Below, in pieces: positions 43,481 to 55,319 of a stretch of DNA of 64,000 bases. Below the pieces are notes generated by a model. The model worked only from the letters and a program-made list of their open reading frames with translations, had not been told where the DNA came from and did no database searches. The position numbers and the translations under genes are program-made. How positions within the stretch are numbered: position 1 is the first letter of the stretch; the number at the start of each line of letters is the position of its first letter. Source of the DNA: Prinsepia uniflora (Eukaryota; Streptophyta; Magnoliopsida; Rosales; Rosaceae); the NCBI GenBank assembly GCA_032719365.1, contig CM064865.1, positions 38,738,065 to 38,802,064 on the forward strand, given 5' to 3'.

Positions 43481-45940
43481 GAGATCCAAAGTTGTCTGAT
43501 TGGCACACATTGTGCTGATGCTGACAGGTGGTGTACTGGTACTAGTGCTGGTGCTGGTGCCGGTGATTGTGATGACGGTGAGTTACGAGTCGGGATGTGA
43601 CTCCGACGTGATGGGCTTATGATTGGTATCTGTGGTTCGGGAGTGAATCACGGATAGTGACGGACTGGATAGGATCCAACGGTAGTTGAGACCGTGAGGA
43701 TCGAGTACTGTCATGGGGGACTAGCGACCAGTTGGTCAGTGTTGGCCAGAGTTGGTCAGAATTGGTTAGATATGGTGGTTTGCAGAGATTTGACTGCAGA
43801 TCACAGCAGGGGTCTGTTGTGACTTTTCAATAGAGTGGTACATCAGATTAGGATGAATTGACATCCTTTTGGATGTACATATACGGTCGTAAATGGGCAT
43901 GTGTCCATAACCAGTCTAACGGGGACACGTGGTTGATGTCCAGGTATGTTGTTTCCAATTTTGTTGGAACTTCGGAATCACAAGAGGTTGCGATTGAGGT
44001 GGCGAATCGAATGCGGGTTTTCCGCATTAGTATTGGATATTTCGAAGTCGTTTTGGGTGACTTCTCAGATTCTACCATGATTGATGATGGTAGATGATGT
44101 TGATGATGTAGATATTGTTGGTTGCTACTAGTACGCCGATCGTGTATTAGTTGGTGGACCCAGGATTTGTTTTGGGTCATCATGAGGAGTTGAGCATATC
44201 ACGGTTAGGTGACTGAGATTTCTCATTTTCTGCTTGGTGGCAGACGATGTTGGTTTACGTGACGTGGTGAATGCAACGAGTTTGGTTGTATTCACATAGG
44301 ATGATTTTTGATGTCATGGTCTTGGATCATCCTTGATTCTCCTAGGTGGAATGTCAAGGATTGATACGAGGTAATTGGGGAGAACCCACAGTCTCGACGT
44401 GTCTCGTCGTTGACTGATCTATTTAAGATGTGGGAATTGGTTGAAGAACGGTGTGTCAGTATGCTAATTCGTTGAGGGTGTAAGACCCTATGATCGGATC
44501 TCAGGTGGATTGTTAGCTGAGTGAGCTGTGTGATCCTAGGTGGATCCGGATTTTGATGTTGAGGACTTTGGACGTCGTGACGATCCTCGATCGTGACGTC
44601 TATGGTTGGTTGATATAGTAATGGATCTAGATCGTGATCTTGATGATCCAGATGGATGGAGAGTTTATCGCTCTTACTTGGATGTTGAGTTGAGGACGTT
44701 GGGAATGAACTCCTTTTCGGGGTGAATCCCGTATGGTATATTCCTCAGGTGAGTAGGTGTCTGACGAAGTCGGGTTTTGTCAGACTTAGTGTTGTGTGTG
44801 ATGTTGTGATTGGCTTCCATATGAAGTCAATCGATTGTATTGTGGTAATCGGTCGAACAGGTATCCGATAGGTTCGGATATAGTGCGTCTCGGTAGACGA
44901 TAACGAGATTTCGAGTTTTGGAATCAGATTTCTGGATGACGATTTAGGATTTGATTTTGGAACTTGAAAGAGGATTTCTGGATTTGGGTTTTGGAATCAG
45001 ATTCTGGGTGACGATTTAGGATTTGATTCTAAAGCTTGACGGTGGATTTTCTTTTATGGATTTGGGTTCGGAATGGTTATTCCTAATACTAGTCTACGGA
45101 ATGATGATTTCGGATTCGAATTTGGACATGATTATGGATATGATTTCTGGATTTGGATTCGGGATTTCTTACGAAATTGCGGATTCGGACTCGGATTTGG
45201 AAATAAATAATGGGTCGGAGTTTCAAATTGTCTAGTATTGGATTGGACAAATGGACTCCATAGTAGAAACGTGATTGGCTACAACCTAGATGGATGTAGG
45301 CTGATTGATGGGTAGATGTACGTACCTTGTACGTTGTTCGAGGTACGATACTGGATAGGCTGGTGGTGTCTGGTAGCGGTATTCTGGATATACCAGTGAT
45401 ACGTTGGTGAGCGAGTTGGTAGTCGGATTGGTTCTGATACCATCGGATTAATCGAGGTCGTGAATTGGACATTGGATGCTATGCATTGGGTCATAGTGAT
45501 TCTGGTGGGTCCAGTTACACACAGGTCGAGTGTTTTGTTGGTATACGTATACTCAGGTTGAGTGAGTTGGTGGGTAGTGTAACCACGAGTGAATATAGTG
45601 ACAGTTTTCTATTGACGACTGTCAAGTGGTGACAGTTTGTCGGAGGTGTCACTGTGGATCGTTGAGTGCGGGTTGGTGACTCCCAGTGGGAGCATACGTA
45701 GTTAGTGATTGAGAAAGGAATCGTCTAGTTGTTGGTGTCAACGAAATGTTAGATTTGACAAGTGGTGTCAATTCAGGACGTATGACCACTGTCATTCGAC
45801 GTGGTCGAGGGTAGTCGATGTAACGAGAGTGTTAGTGGTACGTCTGGTAACAGACGAAGTTTATGCTGACTAGTGGGTGTACGAGTGTACACGTGTTGTG
45901 AGATCGAATTATTTCCACGAGGTGGTTGTGGAATCAGTAT

Positions 45941-46037
45941 AGTTGGAGTTTCGAGAACAGAACTAATTATGGAGGGAAGAACGGTGAGATTAGGTCGGTT
46001 GGAATTTCAAGGACGAAATTAATTAAGGAGGGAAGGT
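45941..46037 (+). other. Duplicated polypurine block of B
   Basis: AGTTGGAGTTTCGAGAACAG...GGAGGGAAGA (45941-45980) and GTTGGAATTTCAAGGACGAA...AAGGAGGGAAGGT (45998-46037). Only the second abuts the LTR. Confidence 0.8.
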
Positions 46038-47433
46038 TGTAACGACCCGTCCCAAATTCCAGGATTAGATTAGTGACTAATCACGATTAGTGAGGCTAAT
46101 CCGTGATTAGTTGGGCGAAATCGGACGAACGATGCGAAATGACCGTTTTGCCCTTGGTGGTGGCAAAACGTTGACTTTTCAATCGGGCGGTCAAATGGAC
46201 TTTGACCGATGACCGTGACGTCACGAGTTCATAGACAGGTGGCACGTTCAATTCCGACATTCGAGGAGGAAGTTATGACGTTCGGAAGTTTAGGGGCATT
46301 TTGGTAATTTGGGTGAATAGGAGGTCAAAAGTTGACTTTTTGACCGAGAGGTCCGATGGCCGAGGGCCAAAGACCGTTACGTAGATAAGGACGATACGAA
46401 TCCGTAGACAGGCGGCACGTCGAATTCGGACATTCGACGGCGAAGTTACGGTTCACGGAAGTTCCAAGTTACTATTCACGACGATACGTTTTACGAGACA
46501 AAAAGTGCAGTTTGTCTCTAGTGGGCCCAGATATTTAATGGAGGCCCAATGGATGAGTGACAAGTGTCACCCATCCAATGGACACTATAATTAATTCATG
46601 CACCAAACCATTCACCGTGCATCCATTTTCCATTTTTCCCTCCAACCAAACCCGATCTCATTCCTCTCCTCTGTGCGATCCAAACACCAAACCCTTAATC
46701 CCAAATACTCCTGGAGAGAACAGAGAGTGAGAGAGGAGGCCAGAACGGACTGGATGGTGGCGAGATCGGGGGCCGCCGTGCACGGTGGTCGTGGACCCGC
46801 GAAGGTAAAAATTTTACCTTCAAATTTCATTTTTGGGTTTTAGGTGTTAGGGCTGAATTCTAATGATTAGGATGAGTTTATTGAGGTTGTAGGAAGGCGT
46901 AGAGGGTGGTTTGGACGGCGGTGAAGGGCTGAGCAGCCCTGGGTGCAATCGGAAAAATTGGACCGATTAGGGGAGGATTGGACGGACGGGTTTTGTGGAG
47001 TTTTTCCTAGTTTTCTTGATTAGGATTGATAGGAAATGAGAAAATATGATTTTTAGGATTGAAATGGGACCAAACGGACGAGAAATGAAGATGGGAAGGC
47101 CTTGGACCGGTCACGCCGGTCCAAGCGGACCGGAATTGCAGAGAAAACCGGACCGGCCCGGTCGGACCGGTTCGATCGAAGGAAGAAGATGGTACTGTAG
47201 CGGCGCGTGAGGCCCAAGCGCAGGCAACTTCCAGTGGCGCGTGTGGGCGTGCACTAGGGTTTTTGGGGATGTGTTCAACATACGAAATCATCTATTCGAT
47301 GTAACAAACATTTTGGGACTAGTTTCGAGTCGATCGGACACCGTCTCGATATGTTTCTAGGCATCGGAAGGTTTAGGTTCGGTTTTAAAAATAGTTAGAA
47401 ATTCCGGAAAATTACGGGGCTTTAGTGAGGGGT

Positions 47434-47440
47434 TATATAA
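47434..47440 (+). promoter_or_regulatory. TATA box of element B 3' LTR
   Basis: TATATAA, matching D and the 5' LTR. Confidence 0.6.
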
Positions 47441-47548
47441 GTAGTTAGTAACCCTCTAAATTAATTTGGACAGGTTTGGAAGTCCCGGTGACGTTGATCG
47501 GCTAGGGGAGCCGTATGGCACGCGTATCGAGACGCGGCTTCGGACGGT

Positions 47549-48780
47549 CTGTGAGTGGACCTTGTTTTCTAAATTGGTGCATGCATAAATGTTTATTATA
47601 TGTTTTAAATACTTGTTTGTGTTTCCATGAGTTCATTTGGATGTGTGGTTACGTATTGGCACGTATTTCGAGGTTTTGGCCCTATACGGGGCTGTATGTC
47701 TTTATTGGTCTAAATGAAATGGTTTTGGATTTCCAAATGGATTACGAATATGATTTTATGATGTGGATTTGGATGCTTGTAAATTATATGGTTTCACGTA
47801 TTTCGAGGCGATTTACGTGCCTGCACGTAAATCGAGGTTTTCTGGTTTTACACTGATTTTCCATTCTTGTGGTTTTGGATATGATTTCATGAAATGATTT
47901 TGGATTTGAAAAGGTAATTCTCGGACTTGACGCCCATTTGATTTATGGAATCGGGCCGAAGGCCCAATTGGTTTACGATTCGGACCGAGGGTCCAATTTC
48001 TATGTGGATTCGGGCCTAGGGCCCAGTTATGTGTTACAAATGGTTTTGATGGGTCATGACGGTTTATGGGAACCGGCATGAACCCTTGAAATGGATTTAA
48101 GGGTCATGACGGTTTATGGGAACCGGAATGAACCCTTGAAAAGGATTTTATGGATTATGACGGCTTATGGGGGCCGGGCATGAATCCTGGAAAGGTTTCA
48201 AGAATGGTTTCAAAAGGGTTTCATATTCCATCCTTTATATATGATTGTCTCCTCCGGGGAGGGTCGTTGGCCTGGGTGGACCCCGGAGTAGTCACGGAGC
48301 ACTGACTGAGTGGAGTCGCCCCCCAGTTGGGTTCCTTACTCTCAGGATGGGCATGGTTCGTTACCTCCAGGGAGGGTCATTGATCTACGGACATTGACCT
48401 GGGTGGACCCTGGAGAGACTTGGGTTTGAGACCCCGGTTAGCACACGTGTAGCTTTATTTTACCGTGACAGGTTCTGGATATGAATATATTGGATAAACA
48501 TGGTTTCAACTGGGTTGGGAAACTGTGTTTTATGATGATAAATGGATTTGGGCTGAGATCCCACATATGTTTACTATGTTCTGGTTTTCTGTAAATTTGT
48601 TTGGGGCAGGAGCCCGTGTGACTTGTATTTACGGAACTTGGGGTTGTGACCCTATTTATGGATGTTTTAACATATATGATTGGATAAATGGTTTTACTAT
48701 GCATGCATGCTTTTTAGTGGAGGGTATAAAGGTCTTGATGGAAATGTTTTTATAAATTCTTTATTTTTGTCCACTCACAG
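47549..48780 (+). other. Long-range inverted-repeat domain in B 3' LTR
   Basis: CTGTGAGTGGAC at 47549-47560 and GTCCACTCACAG at 48769-48780, exact complement, about 1.2 kb apart. Confidence 0.75.
47922..48024 (+). repeat. Hairpin array in B 3' LTR
   Basis: Includes GGGCC-GAA-GGCCC (47953), GGACC-GAG-GGTCC (47982) and GGGCC-TAG-GGCCC (48012). The middle unit swaps one G-C pair for A-T while staying fully paired. Confidence 0.88.
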
Positions 48781-50837
48781 TCTTTCTGTTTTTAATACCC
48801 TTCAGGTTGACAGCGGATGTGGACTGTAGCAGAGATCGAGATATCACATACCTCCTCCGGATCCTGGCGTACTCTGATAGCCTGGGAGGGCAAAGGTCGG
48901 AAATATCCCTTGTCTGACACTTCGGGTCAGACGGGAGTAGGGTCATCCCTCGTTAATCCCGGGGGGATTGGGATGGGTCCTGTCACCCGGTCTCTGCTAC
49001 AGTCTGCACCGTATCCAACCTGAAGCGTATTGAAAACAGAAAGACTGTGAGTGAACAAAAAGTAATAGTTCGTAAATACATTTTATAAAAGACCTTTATA
49101 CCCTTCACTAAAAAGCATGCATGCATAGTAAAACCATTTATCCAATCACATATGTTTAAACAACCAAAATTATATGGGCTCCTGCCCAAACCATTTACAG
49201 AAAACCATAACATAGTAAACATATGTGGGATCTCAGCCCAAATCCGTTTACAGAAATCTAGAACATAATAACCATATGTGGGATCTCAGTCCAAATCCAT
49301 TTATCTTTATAAAATATAATTTCCCAAACCATTTGAAATCATGTTCATCCATATATTTCATATTACCAAATCTGTCACGGTAATCTAGAGCTACGAGCGT
49401 GCTATCCGAGATCTCAAACCGAAGTCTCTCCAGGGTCCATCCAGGTCAATGTCCGTAGATCAATGACCCTCCCTGGAGGTCACGAACCATACCTTTTCTG
49501 TAACGACCCGAACTTTCGTAAATATTACTTTACTGTAAAACGACCATTTTGCCCCTAAGGGGGGAAAAAGTTAACTTTTACCCCGAAAAATATTTAGGAC
49601 TTTGACCCATGACCGTGACGTAGTTTAGGACGTCACGAGTTCATAGGAAAGTGGCACGTTCGATTCCGATGTTCGAGGAAGAAGTTGTGACGTTCGAAAG
49701 TCTAGGGGTATTTTGGTAATTTGGTCAAAGAGGGGTCAAATGTTGACTTTTGACCTGGGAAGTCCAACGGACGAGGGCAAGGACCGCTACGTAGGTCGAG
49801 TCAATACGTATCCGTAGACAGGCGACACACCGAAATCGGACGTACGACGAAAAAGTTATGGTCACGGAAGTAATCGCGATTAGCCGAACTAACCGAGAAC
49901 CAGATTAAAATAATATTAAATTAATAGAATCTGATCACTTTAATCAAATTAATCTGGACCTTTGGATGAGTGACACGTGTCACTCATCCCCTACATTCCC
50001 TAAAACAAGGATCTGTGTTGGCCATTTGTTTAATTAATTAGTTTTCTCTCCTAAAATCCTCACCCTTCATTTTTAAACTCAGACTTAATCTCAGCCTTTG
50101 ATCCATCTGCTCAATTTGTTTTAAACTATCAAACCATACACTCACATTTTCATTTCCCTCAAACCCGTGAGCACGGTTTCTTTCTTTGAACAAACACTTT
50201 ATCACCTCGCAGCATCACTCCACACCCAGGCGACCTCCAAACGACAACCACCATCCACTATCTTCACCAGACACGGACACCACCACCACGGCCGCCCTGC
50301 ACGGCCGGGAAAACCCCCAGACTCGAGAAGGAACCAAACAGCCCAAACCGTCCAAACCGTCCAAACCGTCACCCCTGGACTCGAACTAACTTAGGGTTAG
50401 GTTAACTGCAACCTTGGGGCTACTCAGAACAGACTAGACGGGCCACGGCGGCGACACGGCGGCTGTAAGCTCAGAAACCCGAGAGACACCGATTTTCTCC
50501 CGTGTCTCGTAACGTTTGTTTTTTACGTTGAAATTGTTTGGTTGCTTTTGAGACATACTTAGGGGACCTAGACGACCATTTTGGACCAAGGATCGTGGCT
50601 GGAAGCTTGACGTCTCACCGGAGAAGATAACCAGAACTGGCATCAGGTTTTCCCGTCGATTTTGAGGTAACTTCTTCAACCTAAAATCTAGTTTTATTTG
50701 CACAGAACCATAGAACATGTTGTGACGAGTCCATAGGATCAAATTTCACCAGAAATGGTGGTTGGGTTGAAGAGAACTGATCGGGTTGAACCGTGGGTCA
50801 ACGGTGACCTAGTTTCAGACCTGGTTACTGTAGCTGA

Positions 50838-50859
50838 TGACGTCATCATGCTGACGTCA
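50838..50859 (+). promoter_or_regulatory. TGACGTCA pair in E 5' LTR
   Basis: Two perfect TGACGTCA palindromes (50838-50845, 50852-50859), followed by decayed versions at 50864 and 50939. Core of plant TGA/CREB-type bZIP sites. Confidence 0.65.
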
Positions 50860-51272
50860 GCAGTGACATCATCATGTCAGAAAACAGTCAGACCAGGGCG
50901 AATGGGCTGCTGACACGTGTCCTCTAACACTATCAGTGATGACATCAGCAGTATTGTAGCACAGTTGACCAGAGGGTTGACCAGGTGCGTGTGAACAGTG
51001 TTTTGTGTGGGACCAGGACCATTTTCAAGGTTTCGACGATACGAATCCAATGGCGGTGGTTTCGTGTCGATCGGAGATTGTTAGGTTGGTCAAATTAGGG
51101 TTTGAAGACTTGGGAAGCGTGTTCGGACGGCTTTCCTGGGTCGGTTTCTGTCTAGGGTTTCTTAGTTATTTAGTAGGGACTTAAAGTGACATTTACGTAT
51201 GCTTTGGGCATGACAGGAATCGTACTTTAGCACTTGGATGAGTTTTACGCTCGGAATTGGAGCGGGATTGTA

Positions 51273-51949
51273 CTGTGAGTGGGCCTTTGATTTCACTAAA
51301 CCTTGGCATGCATAACTGTTTTGCTTTCTATTATTTCTATATGTGATTTAAGAAAAATTATCTATTTATCCTGAGTATGATTTATGGCACGTATTACGGT
51401 GTTTGGGCATGAGACCCGTCTGGTTGATTATGTACGGTTTTGAGTCATGTATATGTATATGGATCTCGATACTTATCTTTAGTACTGCACTGTATATATC
51501 TACCCTAGGATACTGTCTCCTCCGGATGTAGGTACCCCGGAGTGGTCACGGCGCATTGCCTATGAGGAGTCATTCTACGGAGGGACCAGACCGTAGAGTG
51601 GCTCAGGAGCAGGATTGCTACTATTGGACGTCTGGGACGTCAGGCATCTACATGCCATACTCGGACTGGGTTCGGGATTTGGACTCGGGATTGAGACCCC
51701 GGGTGGCACGCGTAGCCTTGGGACTGTGACCTTATTGGGCGTCTGGGACGTCGGAAATCTGGGATGTCAGGTTTGGGATGTATAGTGCAGTGACTGAGAT
51801 TATATTATGTTGGTATTATATTGCTTACAATTATATGATTTTTTGGCTTTTGATACTGATGCATGCATTTCGGAAAACGGAGGGGAAAATCTATATGTTT
51901 TCGATATGGTAAACTATTTTGTAAACCTTGAGTTTCAGCCCACTCACCC
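51273..51949 (+). other. Long-range inverted-repeat domain in E 5' LTR (variant)
   Basis: CTGTGAGTGGGC (51273-51284) and GCCCACTCACCC (51938-51949). Relative to the other families one A-T pair became G-C on both sides; the last two bases no longer pair. Confidence 0.65.
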
Positions 51950-52117
51950 TTGTTGTTTTACTACCCCTTCAGGTGGTGCTATTGAGGAGGAAGAGGAGGA
52001 GGATCCCGAGGAAGAGGCATATGTTTACATTGCGCACCTGAACCCTACTACTGGGTAGGTTGGCACGTATAGTGTTTAGAGTCGTGCTCAATAAACTGTA
52101 TTCGGGAACTATCCCTT

Positions 52118-52250
52118 GTCTGACACTATTTGTATTCGGATTTTATGTTTGACGTTTGTGTGTTGGGTTATGTATGACTTAAATTTGGATTTTCTTTATG
52201 CATTTGAATTCCTAAGGGTAATTTTGGTATTTTGAGGTCGGGTGTCAGAC
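52118..52250 (+). other. Terminal stem of E 5' LTR with expanded loop
   Basis: GTCTGACAC (52118-52126) and GTGTCAGAC (52242-52250) are the same perfect 9-bp arms as in D and B, but 115 bases apart instead of 3. Confidence 0.75.
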
Positions 52251-52307
52251 GGGAGCAGGGCACGTCCCCGGGTGGTCCCAGGGGGATCGGGGCGGGTCTT
52301 GTCAACT

Positions 52308-52319
52308 TGGTATCAGAGC
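52308..52319 (+). other. Primer-binding site of E (initiator tRNA-Met)
   Basis: TGGTATCAGAGC, three bases after the LTR. Confidence 0.92.
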
Positions 52320-52407
52320 ACTAGGTTGTGGTCAGCGTGCTAGACTAGTGGTCAGTACTTAGTTTAAAAGATGTCATTATCTAATCTATGCCTCTTAACA
52401 GTGGGTT

Positions 52408-53513
52408 ATGCCTCCAAGGAGAATTCCTCAAGCACGAACTGACGAGGAAATCGCGAGAGAGATGGAATGCGCTAGCATTGAGCGGGCTCAAAGGTTGGGA
52501 GCCACACCTTTCAACGGGGGATCAAACCCCGAGGATTCCTACGAGTGGATTGCGAAATGGGAAAGAATCTTCACCCTGATGCATTGCCCACCCGGCGAGC
52601 GGGTGACATTGGCGGCCTTCTTACTGGAAGGCGGAGCTTATCAGTGGTGGCATGGTCTTGAGATGTCAGGGTGGTCTGTCCACACCACCACATGGGAGGT
52701 CTTTCTTGCCCGATTCTTAGATCAGTATTACCCGCGATCATTTCACGTGGCACGAGAGGCAGAGTTCCTGCGGCTGGAGCAGGGAGATATGTCCGTGGCA
52801 GAGTACGAGCAGACTTTAGGGAAGCTTTCTCGTTTTGCGGCAGCTTTTGTGAGTACTGAGGAGGAAAAATGTCAAAGATTTGAGCTGGGACTCCGAGGAG
52901 AGTTACGGGCAAGTGTGACGGCTACCAGCTATGCGACTCTGAGGGACATGGTCGACGCTGCAGTTCGTGTAGAGGCCAGTCTGGCGGCACACCAGGCGCG
53001 ACAATCATCAGGCGAGGGGCAGCGCTGGGATCGTCCACATCCGGGACCAACCGGCCCGAAGATCTCTAAGGGGGGAAATTACCGAGGAGCACCCTCATCT
53101 TTACGTGGTCGTGGCTGGTAAGGTCGACATCGGGGCTCTCAGAGGGGCGGATCGAGATTCAGTTCTGGACAACATCAGTCTTGGAGTGGTGCATCAGGAT
53201 GGTCTTGGGATGGACCGAGGATAGTTAGTTGTTTTTCTTGTCGAGAAGCGGGCCACTATGCCCGAGATTGCCCTTTGCTATCAAGGAACAACCAGGCTAA
53301 AAGTGCTAGTGTTGCACAGAGTTTGGCTTCCAACGCTATCGGAGGCCGAGGACAGGGTGCTGAACGTGGCGCGCGTGGGCGCGGACAGACTGCGGGGCCC
53401 AGGGCTCGTGTTTTCGCAGTGACTCAGCAGCAGGCGAGGTCAGCCCCAGGCGTGGTTACAGGTACTCTTCATATCTCAAATCTTGTTGTACGGGTGTTAA
53501 TGGATGCTGGGGC
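52408..53513 (+). pseudogene. gag: Gag and start of protease of element E, broken
   Basis: Starts MPPRRIPQARTDEEI. The gag core spans about residues 35-190 (YEWIAKWERIF, FLLEGGAYQWW, WEVFLARFLDQYYP, EYEQTLGKLSRFA). A TAA at 53119-53121 ends the frame after 237 codons, but the same phase stays open beyond it: a standard zinc knuckle CFSCREAGHYARDC (53230-53271), then the protease start with its catalytic D-A-G (53503-53511). At 53513 the alanine codon is split between its second and third base by element F. In a working element this frame would continue into pol. A shorter out-of-frame ATG at 52388 overlaps the start. Confidence 0.9.
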
Positions 53514-55319
53514 TGTAACGACCCGTCCCGAATTCCGGGATTAGTTTAGTGACTGATCTTGATTAGTGAGGTTGAACGGTGGTTAGTAGGGCGGAATCGG
53601 ACAAATTGTGCGAAATGACCGTTTTGCCCCTGGTCGTGGGCAAAATGTTGACTTTTTGTTCGGGCAATCAAATGGACTTTGACCGATGACCGTGACGTAG
53701 TTCGGGACGTCACGAGTTCATAGACAGGTGGCACGTTCGATTCCGACATTCGTAGAGAAAGTTATGGTGTTCGGAAGTTGAGGGGTATTTTGGTAATTTG
53801 GCTTATTAGGGGCCAAATGTTGACTTTTTGATCGGGAGGTCCGATGGGCGAGGGCCAAGGACCGTTACGTAGGTATCGTCGATACGAATCCAACGACAGG
53901 CGGCATGCCGAAATCGGAGATTCGACGACAACGTTATGGTCAAGGAAACGAACTAACGAACCGAGGCTCGGATTAAAATAATAATATAATAATGAATAGT
54001 GACCGTTGACCCTACACACCTGGATGAGTGACAAGTGTCACTCATCCCTTGAAATCAGAATCCATGTTTTTGGGGGAGACCTCATGATGATGTTTAATTA
54101 GTTTTTAATTAATTAATTAATCTTTTAATTTCCATTAATCTCCATATTTTCCTTAACCGTGTACAACCAAATCCAATACTCTCCCAACCAATTCCTCTTC
54201 CATTGCTGAACCTGAGAGTGTGAATTTGTGAGCGATTTGAGAGTGAATTCAACTGGGTAAACACGAGAGATTGACAGTGAGGAGGAACTGAGAATTCGAA
54301 AGATTAAGTTTTGGGAGGGAAAATCAAATTGGACGAATTGAGCTGCGATGATCGAATTGGAGCTTGGAAACATCTTACTGAGGTTGTGACGAGTCGATCC
54401 ACGTCAAAAACGAGAAGAATTGGTGCCGTTTTGGCTCTGATCGAGCTTGGTGACAGAGGAAGAAATCGAGGATGAGTCGTGGAGTTTGGAGCTGCGATTG
54501 ACTCAATTGTTGTGGGGAAATGACTCCTCATGATCCCACGATGCTTCTGGGTTCATCAATTGAAGGAAACCGATCGAGATCGATGGAACTCCATTGTTGA
54601 ACAGTGACGATGCTCGAGCTTGAGTCGTGACGATTGGCCACAGGTTTGATGCAATTGATGTGGGGGAATTGTTCCTCAGGGTCCGTTGATGCTTCTGGAA
54701 TCATCAATTTGATGAAACCTGCAGCACTTGAGGGAGTTCCATGATTGCACAGTAACCGGGTGTTCTTCGTGGATCATCGTTGAATCGTGGGAATCTGGGT
54801 AAGGATTTGTGTAATTGAGTTTACAGACTTGTAATTGGACTTAAAACGAAACTAACTGAATGATTAATTGAAGGAATTAGGGCTAAATTGATGGACTTTG
54901 AACTGGGTTGTATCGCGGGTGAGTTGGACCCGTTTACCAGAGATACGGGTTAGGCTGGTGACACTGTTCACGGCGCGTGGGTTTCACGCGTAGCCACTCA
55001 CGGCGGCGCGTGACGGCGCGTGGGCACGAATCTCGAGGTGAGGTCAACATGACTTCTGTCCTATTTAATGTAACGGACATTTTGGAATTGGTTTCGTGTC
55101 GATCGGACACCGTCTCGATATTGTTCGGGATGTCCGAAGGTTTTAAATTAAGTTTAAAAATAAGTAAAAATTCGGGAAAATTACGGGACTTTGATAGGAT
55201 GTTAATGATGAGGTTAGTGACCCTCTAATGTGATTTGGACAGGATTGAGAGTCCCGGTGATAGTGGTGTGGCTCGGGAGGGCTGGTGGCACGCGTATCGA
55301 GGCACACGGTTAAAACGGT

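Larger units (their letters stand above)
42215..46037 (+). other. Element B internal region, noncoding
   Basis: 3.8 kb with no long frame on either strand. Blocks shared with C (reverse) and in part with H and F: CGCTC-GGTAT-GAGCG (43466-43480), the GGTACTAGTGCTGGTGC tract (43534), the GTGTAAGACCCTATGATC block (44478), and a run of near-repeats such as TTTTGGAATCAGATTTCTGG between 44910 and 45060. Ends in a duplicated polypurine block. Confidence 0.85.
26791..48985 (+). mobile_element. Element B: complete LARD-like element carrying element A
   Basis: The 5' LTR (26791-42214, 2962 bp without A), interior (42215-46037) and 3' LTR (46038-48985, 2948 bp) are flanked by CCCGG (26786-26790, 48986-48990). 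Primer-binding site is initiator tRNA-Met. In about the first 1 kb of the two LTRs I noticed about 13 substitutions plus a 12-bp deletion, so B is older than H and much older than A, which agrees with A lying inside it. No coding capacity in the interior. Confidence 0.92.
46038..48985 (+). repeat. Element B 3' LTR
   Basis: 2948 bp, uninterrupted, the best copy for reading the LTR plan: U3 with two GTTGACTTT modules (46164-46303, 46326-46470), CCGG cluster (47104-47170), TATATAA (47434-47440), inverted-repeat arms (47549-47560, 48769-48780, exact), hairpin array (47922-48024), CTCCGGGG stem near 48252, terminal stem 48912-48932 (one mismatch). Confidence 0.92.
26642..49498 (-). repeat. Element C 5' LTR, split by B and cut by E
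   Basis: 26642-26790 joined to 48991-49498. Removing B and one CCCGG restores the order seen at 20230-20345 in the other LTR. At 49499 element E interrupts it after CCTTTTC, where the other LTR continues with TGAGAGAAAGGAACCC. Confidence 0.85.
49499..52304 (+). repeat. Element E 5' LTR
   Basis: TGTAACGACCCGAAC to GGGCGGGTCTTGTCA. Contains TGACGTCA sites (50838, 50852), a CTCCGG/CCGGAG stem (51520-51542), a variant long-range inverted repeat (51273-51284 with 51938-51949) and a split terminal stem (52118-52126 with 52242-52250). Only one hairpin-array-like unit (51405-51417). A 9-bp AAACCGTCC triplet lies at 50344-50370. Confidence 0.92.
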
